Counted from the stretch's first letter, positions 1 through 7,702 are shown. The stretch: 9,018 bases of DNA from Bacteroidales bacterium (GCA_017647065.1 JAGCLI010000050.1:1-9018), one strand, 5' to 3'. Numbers and translations: made by a program. Notes: generated from the sequence alone by a model not told the origin.

Positions 1-90
1 ACAGCGACTGGAAATTCAATACTCACGCAATCATCGACTCCATTGTTTACAGCATCAATACGCTGCTGATCATGCTGGCGGCTGTTGTTT
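1..90 (+). other. Compositionally distinct left edge, possible chimeric or foreign segment
   Basis: By eye count, 41 of the first 90 bases are G or C (about 46%), against roughly 31% over the next 150. Plus-strand frame 3 is open from base 3 to a TAA at 114-116. It reads as a short hydrophobic tail (SDWKFNTHAIIDSIVYSINT, then LLIMLAAVV) with mostly G or C at third codon positions, unlike all other genes here. It could be the end of an unrelated membrane protein. The last eight or so residues of that frame are antisense to the TamB-like gene, so the original frame probably ended or continued elsewhere. The identity of the protein is not recognised. A join near bases 80-95 is inferred, from an assembly chimera or a real recombination event. 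Confidence 0.4.
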
Positions 91-1389
91 TGAATTTATT
101 TTTGCTTGATATGTAATGTTGTCTTTAGGGTTTTCGCGATTAGAAGCTCCTATTAAATCAATATCTCCAACTTCTGTGGAAATTTTTGCTTGTGCGTCAA
201 AATTATGTAAAAATCCTTTGAAATCTGCAGACATGGATATTTCTCCTAAACTATGTAGTAATTCAGGTAATTTAACGTTTGATAGCATTTGACCAAATTC
301 TATTTTATTGAAATCCTTAGAAGAACTTTTTAATTCGGCTAATTCTACATCAAAAAACGTCTTATCAATGTTTGGTAAGCCTTTTACACTACCTTTTCCT
401 CTTATATATGTGTTGCCGGTTTTTAATTCAATGAAAGAACATTTAGCATCAGCAACTGTTCCTTTTATAATAGCCCCAACTTCGCACTTTTGGTCAAGCC
501 CTTTTAACATAGGAGCCCAGTAAGTCGCGTCTTTCATTCCTGCTTTGCTTCCTCTTTGTAAAAATAGGAAACAATCGGCAGAGTCAATAAAGTAAGAATA
601 AGTTTTCCAACTATCAGTTTTTATGCTGGCATAAAGTTTTAAATCAGATTCTTCTGTTTGTATATGCATACTTTTGCAAGTAATCCCTCTAGGACTAACA
701 ATAAATTTCCCTTTTAAGTTTTTTAGTGTTAGCCCTGAGCGCTCTTTGGTGGAAAATCTTTTAATATTAACATTGATGGAATCGTTTATCACAACAATAT
801 CATCAAGTACGCCATTGATTTGATTATATTGCATGTGATTTATTGCAACTCCAAATTCGGGAATAGGAGTTGGATTGTCATTTAAATCTAAACGAAAATT
901 AACATTATTTAAACTACATCTATCTACCCTAATTACGTAAGGTTCTTTATCTTTATCGTCTTTGGGTTTATTACTTTTAAAATAATCTATTATAAATGAG
1001 AGATTCAGTTTGTTGTTTTCTATTGCTAAGGTATAGTTTGCATTATCAAGTCTTACATTTGAAAATTCTAAACCTTTGATAAATTCAAAATTTTTAAGAC
1101 TTGCTTCTAAATAACCAATGGTCGCAATAGTATCTTTTTGAGGACTTTCAAGATATACGTCTTTTAAGCCAACGGTTAGTAAAGGCCTTATTTCTAAACT
1201 TCCAATTGAAACTTTAGCATTCCATTCTTTTGAAAAATAGTCAGATACTTTTGCTGCCAAGAAAGATTGTACTATTGTACTATTAAGAATAGCAATGAAA
1301 AGATAAAGGAATATAAATATAGCTAAAAGTGTTTTTCCTAACACTTTCAGAGTGCAAATAGCTATTCTTTTTGTCTTATTATTTTTCAT
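70..1389 (-). CDS. TamB/AsmA-like envelope protein, N-terminal part only (truncated)
   Basis: The 439-residue reading frame starts with ATG at 1389. It opens with a basic stretch (MKNNKTKR) and one hydrophobic segment at about residues 14-40, a signal anchor with the rest in the periplasm. The following region has the AsmA/TamB N-terminal style: V(S)IGSLEIRPLLTVGLKDVYLE, then repeated short beta-strand segments of the type 'F.NVRLDNANYTL'. Family members in Bacteroidota usually exceed 1,000 residues and are thought to help lipid or outer-membrane protein transport across the envelope. Here the frame ends after KINSKQ with the unrelated tail QPPA and a TGA at 70-72, exactly where base composition changes. 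The C-terminal TamB domain is therefore missing, probably because of the join at the left edge. The gene is divergent from tsaD. The AsmA/TamB assignment rests on overall pattern and context; the exact subfamily is uncertain. Confidence 0.65.
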   Translation of the reverse strand: MKNNKTKRIAICTLKVLGKTLLAIFIFLYLFIAILNSTIVQSFLAAKVSDYFSKEWNAKVSIGSLEIRPLLTVGLKDVYLESPQKDTIATIGYLEASLKNFEFIKGLEFSNVRLDNANYTLAIENNKLNLSFIIDYFKSNKPKDDKDKEPYVIRVDRCSLNNVNFRLDLNDNPTPIPEFGVAINHMQYNQINGVLDDIVVINDSINVNIKRFSTKERSGLTLKNLKGKFIVSPRGITCKSMHIQTEESDLKLYASIKTDSWKTYSYFIDSADCFLFLQRGSKAGMKDATYWAPMLKGLDQKCEVGAIIKGTVADAKCSFIELKTGNTYIRGKGSVKGLPNIDKTFFDVELAELKSSSKDFNKIEFGQMLSNVKLPELLHSLGEISMSADFKGFLHNFDAQAKISTEVGDIDLIGASNRENPKDNITYQAKINSKQQPPA

Positions 1390-1401
1390 TTAAAAAACTT
1401 G

Positions 1402-1434
1402 GTTGCAAATATACATCTTTTTTTACTACCTTTG
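1402..1434 (+). promoter_or_regulatory. Bacteroidota-type promoter of tsaD-aroK
   Basis: TACCTTTG at 1427-1434 is a good -7 box (TAnnTTTG), and GTTG at 1402-1405 sits 21 nt upstream as the -33 element. Initiation near 1441 leaves a leader of only about 12 nt before the tsaD ATG at 1453. This also excludes the longer TTG-start reading from 1399, which would begin upstream of the promoter. Confidence 0.7.
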
Positions 1435-1437
1435 CAA
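1406..1437 (-). promoter_or_regulatory. Bacteroidota-type promoter of the TamB-like gene
   Basis: Read on the minus strand, TATATTTG (1413-1406) matches the -7 consensus TAnnTTTG. An ATTG at 1438-1435 lies 21 nt upstream as a -33 element. Transcription would start about 1399, shortly before the ATG at 1389. The boxes interlock with those of the tsaD promoter on the other strand. Confidence 0.6.
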
Positions 1438-1452
1438 TATAAAAATAATATT

Positions 1453-2457
1453 ATGAAATATATCTTAGCAATAGAGTCTTCTTGTGATGATACTTCGTGT
1501 TCAATCATAGATAGTAGTTTCTGTGTTTTGTCAAACGTTACAGCCTCGCAAGAAGTTCATAAAATATATGGTGGAGTTGTGCCAGAGCTTGCTTCAAGGG
1601 CTCATCAACAAAATATAATTCCTGTTGTGGATAAGGCGTTGAAAGATGCAAAAATCACAAAGCAACAACTCTCAGCAGTAGCCTTTACAAGAGGCCCTGG
1701 ACTTATGGGATCGCTTTTGGTAGGTGTTAGTTTTGCAAAAAGTTTTGCAAGGGCTTTAAATATACCTCTAATAGATGTGAATCATTTAGAGGCACATGTG
1801 TTAGCTCATTTTATAAAAGATACTCCCGATCAAAAGGTTCCTCAATTTCCTTTTTTATGTTTACTTGTTTCTGGTGGTAATACACAAATTATTTTGCTTG
1901 AAAGTCCAAGAAAAATGCAAGTTATAGGAAAAACAATTGATGATGCAGCAGGGGAAACAATAGATAAAGCAGCAAAAATCCTTTCTTTGCCATATCCAGG
2001 TGGTCCACACATAGATATATTAGCCAAAGAAGGAAAACCAACCCTTGCATTCTCTCAAAGTAATATTAAAAACTATGATTATAGCTTTTCTGGGTTAAAA
2101 ACAAGCATACTTTACACCTTGCGAGACAAGTTAAAAGAAAATCCAAACTATATTCAAGAAAATTTAAACGATATTGCAGCTTCTGTACAAAAAGCAGTAG
2201 TAGATTCTTTGCTTGGAAAATTTGAAAAAGCCATAAAAGATACAAAAATAAAGACCATTGCAGTAGCGGGAGGTGTTTCTGCAAATTCTGAACTCAGAAG
2301 AAGGCTACAAGAATTAGGCGAAAAACATAAATGTGAAGTCTTTATTCCGAAATTTTCCTATACAACAGATAATGCTGCTATGGTAGCAGTAGCGGGATTG
2401 TTTAAATTTCAGCAGCAAGACTTTGCTCATCTTGGATTAGCAGCATACGCAAGATAA
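1453..2457 (+). CDS. tsaD: tRNA N6-adenosine threonylcarbamoyltransferase TsaD
   Basis: TsaD transfers the threonylcarbamoyl group from threonylcarbamoyl-AMP to A37 of ANN-decoding tRNAs (t6A), acting with TsaB and TsaE in the cytoplasm. The 334-residue product begins MKYILAIESSCDDTS, the classic ASKHA-fold N-terminus. The metal ligands H111 and H115 lie in NHLEAH, and the third ligand is D306 in TTDNAAM. Other family blocks are GGVVPELASRAH (40-51), TRGPGLMGSLLVG (79-91), LVSGGNT and the nucleotide-binding AVAGGVSANS. The length is normal for bacteria and no lesion is visible. ATG 1453 is chosen because the start at 1399 is a TTG that lies before the -7 box and adds 18 unconserved residues. 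The shikimate kinase gene follows after 2 nt, so the two are cotranscribed. Divergence from a TamB-like gene is, from memory, a recurring Bacteroidota arrangement. Confidence 0.96.
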   Translation: MKYILAIESSCDDTSCSIIDSSFCVLSNVTASQEVHKIYGGVVPELASRAHQQNIIPVVDKALKDAKITKQQLSAVAFTRGPGLMGSLLVGVSFAKSFARALNIPLIDVNHLEAHVLAHFIKDTPDQKVPQFPFLCLLVSGGNTQIILLESPRKMQVIGKTIDDAAGETIDKAAKILSLPYPGGPHIDILAKEGKPTLAFSQSNIKNYDYSFSGLKTSILYTLRDKLKENPNYIQENLNDIAASVQKAVVDSLLGKFEKAIKDTKIKTIAVAGGVSANSELRRRLQELGEKHKCEVFIPKFSYTTDNAAMVAVAGLFKFQQQDFAHLGLAAYAR

Positions 2458-2459
2458 TT

Positions 2460-2957
2460 ATGCGAATATTTATTGTCGGATATATGCTAAGTGGTAAAAG
2501 CACAATCGGAAAACGATTGGCAAAGCTTTTAAATTACAAATTTATTGATACAGATAAAGCTATAGAACAACAATATAAACTTAGTGTTAGTGATATTTTT
2601 AAAAAATATGGTGAGGATGTTTTTAGAACATTAGAAAAACAAATGATAGAAACTTTGAAAGAAGAGGATAATGTTGTTGTTTCAACAGGAGGAGGATTTG
2701 TTTGTTATAATGATAATATGCAATGGGTAAAAGAAAATGGTAAGTCTATCTATCTAAAACTCACACCTGAAGCAATAGTTTCAAGACATAAGATTACAAA
2801 ACGCCCACGCCCTTTGTTACAAAACAAAACCGATGAAGAATTGCTTGAATTTGTAAAACAAACTCTTAAAGAAAGGGAATTTTATTACCAACAATCCGAT
2901 TTTATATTTAATGCTTTAAGTCTAAAACCAGAAGAAATAATCAAAATAATTTTATAA
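2460..2957 (+). CDS. aroK: Shikimate kinase
   Basis: This enzyme phosphorylates shikimate at the 3-hydroxyl with ATP, step five of the chorismate pathway. The 165-residue protein is of usual length for the family. Visible motifs are: Walker A GYMLSGKST (7-15, K13); shikimate-binding D30 and D32 in FIDTD; FRTLE with R56 and E59; the GGG loop (77-79) in VVSTGGGF; the LID region near 109-120 ending KRPRPLL; and the C-terminal LKEREFYYQQSDF block carrying the adenine-side arginine. All key residues appear present. The ATG lies 2 nt after the tsaD stop with no clear Shine-Dalgarno site, suggesting translational coupling. No functional link to TsaD is implied beyond shared transcription. The symbol aroK is used rather than aroL on family grounds only. 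Confidence 0.94.
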   Translation: MRIFIVGYMLSGKSTIGKRLAKLLNYKFIDTDKAIEQQYKLSVSDIFKKYGEDVFRTLEKQMIETLKEEDNVVVSTGGGFVCYNDNMQWVKENGKSIYLKLTPEAIVSRHKITKRPRPLLQNKTDEELLEFVKQTLKEREFYYQQSDFIFNALSLKPEEIIKIIL

Positions 2958-2973
2958 AGAGATTTTTTTTCTT

Positions 2974-2981
2974 TACTTTTG
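2974..2981 (+). promoter_or_regulatory. -7 box of the pyrG promoter
   Basis: TACTTTTG followed by C matches TAnnTTTG(C) and sits 38 nt before the pyrG ATG. The region about 20 nt upstream is only T/A-rich and lacks a clear TTTG, so the -33 element is degenerate. It lies in the 62-nt gap after aroK, so pyrG probably has its own transcript in addition to any read-through. Confidence 0.55.
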
Positions 2982-3010
2982 CAGTTTATTATTTAGAATT
3001 AACAAAATAA

Positions 3011-4018
<1,008 letters not shown>

Positions 4019-4630
4019 GAAAAGTTAGAAGAAAATCCAAATGACTTAGATGAACAACTTAAAGGCTTAAAGGGAATTTTAGTTGCACCAGGTTTTGGCT
4101 CACGTGGAATAGAAGGAAAAATACTTGCTGTAAAATATGCAAGAGAAAATAATATTCCATTCTTAGGTATTTGTCTTGGAATGCAATGTGCAGTAATTGA
4201 GTTTGCAAGAAACGTACTTGGCTTTTCAGATGCTCACTCTGTTGAAATGATGGGCTCAACTACCCACCCAGTTATTGATATGATGGAAACACAAAAGAAT
4301 CTTACAAATATGGGTGGTACAATGCGATTAGGTTCTTATGAATGTAAACTAATAAAAGGAAGTAAAATTTTTGAGGCTTACGGAGAAGAATTTATAAAAG
4401 AAAGACATCGCCATCGTTATGAATTTAATAGCGAATACCTATCGCAATTTGAAGCAGCTGGAATGAAAGCTACTGGAATAAATCCAAACTCTAATCTTGT
4501 AGAAGTAGTAGAAATACCATCACATCCATACTTTGTTGGAGTACAATATCACCCTGAATATCGCTCAACAGTAGAAGAACCAAGTCCTTTATTTGTTTCA
4601 TTTGTTAAAGCAGCGAGTAAGATAAAATAA
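4019..4630 (+). CDS. pyrG: CTP synthase, part after the internal stop (glutamine amidotransferase domain)
   Basis: This is the remainder of pyrG in the same frame as the first part, beginning [20 protein letters not shown]. It contains the oxyanion region [12 protein letters not shown], the nucleophile elbow LGICLGMQ (Cys385 in whole-gene numbering), and the catalytic His511 and Glu513 in QYHPEY. Together the two parts span 536 codons including the internal stop and before the terminal one, the expected length. Nothing else in this half looks decayed, which argues for a very recent mutation or an error. The first in-frame ATG after the stop is at 4181, downstream of the catalytic cysteine, so re-initiation there would give an inactive 149-residue fragment. 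Active enzyme would need read-through, a suppressor tRNA, or a sense codon in the real genome. Confidence 0.88.
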   Translation, partial: EKLEENPNDLDEQLKGLKGILVAPGFGSRGIEGKILAVKYARENNIPFLGICLGMQCAVIEFARNVLGFSDAHSVEMMGSTTHPVIDMMETQKNLTNMGGTMRLGSYECKLIKGSKIFEAYGEEFIKERHRHRYEFNSEYLSQFEAAGMKATGINPNSNLVEVVEIPSHPYFVGVQYHPEYRSTVEEPSPLFVSFVKAASKIK

Positions 4631-4696
4631 AACAAAGAAATAATTTTTTAAAACAAAGAATTAAAAAAATAAAACAAAGAATTATTTCTATAAAAC
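4628..4696 (+). repeat. 21-nt tandem repeat, three copies plus a partial fourth, starting at the pyrG stop
   Basis: The 12-mer TAAAACAAAGAA occurs at 4628-4639, 4649-4660 and 4670-4681, and its first six bases recur at 4691-4696. The spacing is exactly 21 nt each time, while the 9-nt spacers differ. The first copy begins with the pyrG stop codon, so every copy puts another TAA in the pyrG frame. The array ends inside the last codons of the convergent permease gene. Function is unknown. Confidence 0.85.
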
Positions 4697-5914
4697 TAAT
4701 AGTAACGATACTGACACAATAAAAGTCAGTATCGTTATTATTATACCAGATTTGAAAAACTCCCAAAAACCAATTTTTACACCAAATCTATCAGCCGATT
4801 CAATAACAATAATATTTGCCATAGCACCTATGATTGTTGCATTACCAGCTAAGGTTGATGCAGAGGCTAATGCGAGCCATAAAGTTTCACTATCTACCAC
4901 GTTCATCAAAGGTAACATCAAAACTGTATAGGGAACGTTACTCAAAACTTGACTTAATACAAGACTTATTGAGTGAATAGAAATTAAACCTGCAAAATTC
5001 TCCTCTAAACCAATATTTAAAATTCCATTTAGCAAGCCTACTTTTTGTACAGCACCAACAACAATAAATAAAGAAGCGAAAAACAAAAGTAAAACCCAAT
5101 CTACATCTTTTATAAGCTTCTCTGGTTTATGCTTTCCAAAGAGAATAATAAGGCTTGCACCAGCTAAGGCAATCACAGCAATAGACATACCCAATAATTT
5201 ACCAAAAAAGAACGCTAATACCACTAAACCAAACACAATTATAGAAGAATACATATCTTTAAAATTATAATTGTGAGTAGGAGTATAGCTTAAAGGAGAA
5301 GAATCTTTAAATTCTTTTTTGTAAATCAACCTTACAACCACAATACAAAGCACCATACCAATAAAAGAAATAGGAAAAAGTCTTAAAAGAAAATCCGTGT
5401 AACTTATTCCGCTATTTAAACCAATCAACATATTTTGAGGATTACCCGTTATCGTCATTACACTTCCGATATTAGAGGAAAGAATTTCCGCAATAAGATA
5501 AGGCAAAGGATTTATCCTTACTCTTTGACATATACTAATGATAATAGGCGTGAAAATCAATACAACAGCATCGTTTACAAGGAAAGCAGAAGCAATACCA
5601 CTAATAAAAACCACGCCAATAAGAAGTTTTAATCTTGAATTAGCAAATTGCAGAGTTTTTTCGGTAATCAGGTTAAAGAAACCATCAAACTTTAAAGCTG
5701 CAACCACAATCATCATACCTAAGAGTAAGAAAATAGTGTTGAAATCAATAAAACTCACAGCCTCTTCAAAGCTTACGACAGAAAAAGCAAGCATAGCCAC
5801 CGCACCAATAAAGGCAGCGGAAGGTCTATCAATATTAACCTTTGGTAAACGAGTAAAAATAATACCAATGTAAGTAATTACAAAAATAATAAGTGCGATT
5901 GTCTCAATATTCAT
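4688..5914 (-). CDS. Ion-transporter-superfamily permease (ArsB/NhaD/SLC13-like)
   Basis: This is a 408-residue polytopic inner-membrane protein with about 11-12 hydrophobic segments. It resembles the COG1055 (ArsB/NhaD-related) and SLC13-like permeases. The two half-repeats of the fold are visible through their paired substrate-site hairpins: NIGSVMTITGNPQNMLIG in the first half and STLAGNATIIGAMANIIVIESA in the second. VNDAVVLIFTP in the first half is also typical of the superfamily. The substrate cannot be told from sequence: arsenite, Na+/H+ exchange, dicarboxylate and sulfate carriers share these features. No arsenic-resistance genes lie nearby. ATG 5914 (MNIETIALIIF) is preferred to a TTG at 5932, because the latter falls inside the likely -7 promoter box. 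The gene is convergent with pyrG and divergent from dnaX, and ends in TAG at 4688-4690. No lesion is seen. Confidence 0.85.
   Translation of the reverse strand: MNIETIALIIFVITYIGIIFTRLPKVNIDRPSAAFIGAVAMLAFSVVSFEEAVSFIDFNTIFLLLGMMIVVAALKFDGFFNLITEKTLQFANSRLKLLIGVVFISGIASAFLVNDAVVLIFTPIIISICQRVRINPLPYLIAEILSSNIGSVMTITGNPQNMLIGLNSGISYTDFLLRLFPISFIGMVLCIVVVRLIYKKEFKDSSPLSYTPTHNYNFKDMYSSIIVFGLVVLAFFFGKLLGMSIAVIALAGASLIILFGKHKPEKLIKDVDWVLLLFFASLFIVVGAVQKVGLLNGILNIGLEENFAGLISIHSISLVLSQVLSNVPYTVLMLPLMNVVDSETLWLALASASTLAGNATIIGAMANIIVIESADRFGVKIGFWEFFKSGIIITILTFIVSVSLLLVL
4697..4743. terminator. Long hairpin between convergent genes, probable terminator
   Basis: The arms 4697-4715 and 4725-4743 pair over 19 nt with a single G-T mismatch (4702/4738); the inner 13 pairs are perfect and the loop is 9 nt (4716-4724). 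It lies within the last 19 codons of the minus-strand permease gene. On the minus strand the stem is followed at once by GTTTTATAG, a short T-tract that includes the stop codon, as in an intrinsic terminator. On the plus strand, after pyrG, there is no T-tract following the stem, but the hairpin could still stop transcripts. Confidence 0.65.
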
Positions 5915-5928
5915 ATTAAAAAATTTTC

Positions 5929-5937
5929 GCAAAATTA
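5929..5937 (-). promoter_or_regulatory. -7 box of the permease promoter
   Basis: On the minus strand this reads TAATTTTGC, a full match to TAnnTTTGC, 14 nt before ATG 5914. The expected -33 position is only A/T-rich with no TTTG, so the promoter is less convincing than that of dnaX. It implies a very short leader, or initiation within a few bases of the start codon. Confidence 0.4.
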
Positions 5938-5944
5938 CAGCTTT

Positions 5945-5976
5945 TTTGTTTGTTTGAAAAAAAAATAGTAATTTTG
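5945..5976 (+). promoter_or_regulatory. Bacteroidota-type promoter of dnaX
   Basis: TAATTTTG at 5969-5976 is the -7 box. TTTG at 5945-5948 lies 20 nt upstream, exactly the consensus spacing. Two more overlapping TTTG copies (5949-5952, 5953-5956) are too close to serve. The expected start is near 5983. Confidence 0.7.
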
Positions 5977-5987
5977 AAAGCTCAATT

Positions 5988-5992
5988 AGGTG
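5988..5992 (+). promoter_or_regulatory. Shine-Dalgarno site of dnaX
   Basis: AGGTG lies 7 nt before ATG 6000. It is the only clear Shine-Dalgarno match in front of a gene in this window, and it fixes the dnaX start. Confidence 0.6.
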
Positions 5993-5999
5993 ATTAAAT

Positions 6000-7163
6000 A
6001 TGAATAATTTTGTAGTATCTGCAAGAAAATATCGTCCAAGCGACTTTCATTCAGTTGTGGGTCAAAGTCATATAACGACAACTCTTCAAAATGCTATTAG
6101 GAATAACCAATTAGCACAAGCCTTTCTTTTTTGTGGACCAAGAGGAGTAGGAAAAACAACTTGTGCACGTATATTAGCCAAAACGATTAACTGCACAAAC
6201 CTAACTGAACAATACGAAGCGTGTAACGAATGTGAGAGTTGTAAAGCATTTAATGAGTCTGCTTCTTTTAATATAGTAGAATTAGACGCAGCCTCAAATA
6301 ATTCAGTAGATGATATAAGAAATCTTACAGATCAAGTAAAGATTCCTCCGCAAAATGGAAAGTATAAAGTCTATATAATAGATGAGGTGCATATGTTAAG
6401 CACTTCTGCCTTTAACGCATTTTTAAAAACACTCGAAGAACCGCCAGCATACGCAAAATTTATCTTAGCAACAACAGAAAAACACAAAATACCAGCAACT
6501 ATAATCTCACGTTGTCAGATTTTTGACTTTAAAAGAATCAACACAAACGACATAGCACAACACTTAGAATATATTGCAAAAAAAGAAAACATTACCTATG
6601 ACATAGAAGCCTTGCATTTAATAGCACAAAAAGCCGATGGAGGATTGCGAGACGCATTATCTATGTTTGATCAACTTGTTTCTTTTACCTCAGCTCAACT
6701 TTCCTACAAAAATATCATAGAAAATCTTAATATATTAGACTATGAGTATTATTTTAAACTAACAGATTATTTGTTAAATGGTAGATTGGTTGAAAGTTTA
6801 CTTCTTTTTGATACAATATTAAAACAAGGTTTTGAAGGTAGTAGCTTTATTAACGGATTAGCCTCTCATTTGCGAAATCTTTTAGTGTGTAAAGACGCAC
6901 AATCTGTTTCACTTTTAGAAACAAGTGCTAATTTACAATCAAGATACCTAACACAAGCCTCACAATCCCCTCAAAATTTTATTTTAAAAGCCTTAGATTA
7001 TGCCAATAGTTGTGCATTAGAATACAAGGAATCGTATAACAAAAGGTTGTGTGTAGAACTTTGTTTGATGAAACTCTCGTATATCACAAACAAAGTAAAC
7101 GCAAATCCTTCTCAACCTTCTGTTCAAACAGAGGATATTAAAAAAAAAATGACCAACCAATAG
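6000..7163 (+). CDS. dnaX: DNA polymerase III clamp-loader subunit DnaX, zero-frame (gamma-like) product
   Basis: DnaX is the ATPase motor of the clamp loader that places the sliding clamp on primed DNA. The 387-residue zero-frame product starts MNNFVVSARKYRP. Its motifs are: Walker A GPRGVGKT (46-53); four zinc cysteines C65, C75, C78 and C81; Walker B DEVH (128-131); the LKTLEEPP block; SRC with arginine finger R171 (170-172); sensor 2 GGLRDALSMFDQ; and then the helical collar domain III. It ends ten codons into a lysine-rich tail, EDIKKKMTNQ, at TAG 7161-7163, just after domain III. That is where a gamma protein would end: all clamp-loader domains are present and the tau-specific part is missing. 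The rest of tau continues in the -1 frame across an A10 run. The gene has its own promoter and Shine-Dalgarno site and probably leads a transcript with the antiporter. Confidence 0.95.
   Translation: MNNFVVSARKYRPSDFHSVVGQSHITTTLQNAIRNNQLAQAFLFCGPRGVGKTTCARILAKTINCTNLTEQYEACNECESCKAFNESASFNIVELDAASNNSVDDIRNLTDQVKIPPQNGKYKVYIIDEVHMLSTSAFNAFLKTLEEPPAYAKFILATTEKHKIPATIISRCQIFDFKRINTNDIAQHLEYIAKKENITYDIEALHLIAQKADGGLRDALSMFDQLVSFTSAQLSYKNIIENLNILDYEYYFKLTDYLLNGRLVESLLLFDTILKQGFEGSSFINGLASHLRNLLVCKDAQSVSLLETSANLQSRYLTQASQSPQNFILKALDYANSCALEYKESYNKRLCVELCLMKLSYITNKVNANPSQPSVQTEDIKKKMTNQ
7140..7149 (+). other. A10 slippery run at the dnaX frame junction
   Basis: Ten consecutive A residues are read in frame zero as AAA AAA AAA A(TG). 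The run includes the heptamer A AAA AAA in the correct phase for a tandem -1 slip of lysyl-tRNA. It is also long enough for RNA polymerase slippage. A GAGGA (7131-7135) lies 4 nt upstream, similar to the stimulatory Shine-Dalgarno of E. coli dnaX. No strong downstream stem-loop is evident. The -1 frame has a stop at 7139-7141 and frame zero stops at 7161, so the switch must occur within 7142-7160. Confidence 0.65.
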
Positions 7164-7684
7164 AAACACCTCAGCAAGAAATAGCAATTCCTAAGGTAGA
7201 AAAAGACTTAAATGTTTATAGTCCTTACTCAATCAAAGCAAATATAGGGTTAATAGAAAAATTTAAAAAACAAAATGCCGAAGAGGAGAAAAAGGAAAAA
7301 GAATACAACGTAAAGTCTTTTTTAGAAGCCATAAAAATTTATACAGAAGAATTAAAACAATTAGATGTCAATGCATTTCCCGATGCACATAACCTTTCAT
7401 TTATTTTAGGTACAGCAGAGTTTATTGTAAAGAACGATGAATGGGTAGATATCATACTCTTGAATAAAGAAGAAGAAAAAATACTTCTTAGCAACAAAAC
7501 AAATATTTTGTCGTTTATAGAAAATAGAACACAATGTAAGAATATCAACCTAAATATAAAGGTTAAAGAATATTCACACAAACCAAAACTTTACGAACCA
7601 AGAGAGGTGCTTCAATTTATGAAAGAAAAAAATCCAAATATAGCAGAATTGGTAAAAGTTTTAGGAGCAGAAATAAATTATTAA
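7142..7684 (+). CDS. dnaX: DnaX tau-specific C-terminal region, -1 frame
   Basis: This is the continuation of dnaX one frame back from the zero-frame reading. It begins (K)NDQPIETPQQEIAIPKVEKD, a charged and probably disordered linker, and goes on to a folded C-terminal region: SFLEAIKIYTEELKQL, then FILGTAEFIVKNDEWVDIILL, and a last block LYEPREVLQFMKEKNPNIAELVKVLG. The terminal block resembles the ends of Bacteroidota DnaX proteins. In E. coli the corresponding part of tau binds the replicative helicase and the polymerase; an equivalent role here is inferred. Fused through the A10 run by a -1 shift, the full product would be 561 residues, within the family range. It has no credible start of its own (the first ATG is at 7460, in mid-domain), and purifying selection seems intact, so it is expected only as a fusion. 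Confidence 0.85.
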   Translation, partial: KKNDQPIETPQQEIAIPKVEKDLNVYSPYSIKANIGLIEKFKKQNAEEEKKEKEYNVKSFLEAIKIYTEELKQLDVNAFPDAHNLSFILGTAEFIVKNDEWVDIILLNKEEEKILLSNKTNILSFIENRTQCKNINLNIKVKEYSHKPKLYEPREVLQFMKEKNPNIAELVKVLGAEINY

Positions 7685-7702
7685 CAAAAAAACTAATTAA
7701 AA

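Noticed and set aside
1399..1452. TsaD extended N-terminally from a TTG at 1399
   Set aside because: The start would lie upstream of the -7 box, and the added 18 residues are not family-like; MKYILAIESSCDD from 1453 is the standard N-terminus.
2956..2974. Hairpin terminator after aroK (AAAGA / TCTTT)
   Set aside because: Only five A/T-rich pairs; too weak to support, and it runs into the pyrG -7 box.
4644..4668. AT-only hairpin within the 21-nt repeat as the pyrG terminator
   Set aside because: The eight A-U pairs are expected by chance in such A/T-rich DNA; the 4697-4743 hairpin is far stronger.
4628..4696. CRISPR array
   Set aside because: The 12-nt units with 9-nt A/T spacers are far too short, and no cas genes are present.
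4688..5914. Arsenic-resistance function for the permease
   Set aside because: Only the broad superfamily is recognisable, and no arsR, arsC or arsA is nearby.
5915..5932. Permease start at TTG 5932
   Set aside because: This stretch overlaps the minus-strand TAATTTTGC box; ATG 5914 gives a normal N-terminus.
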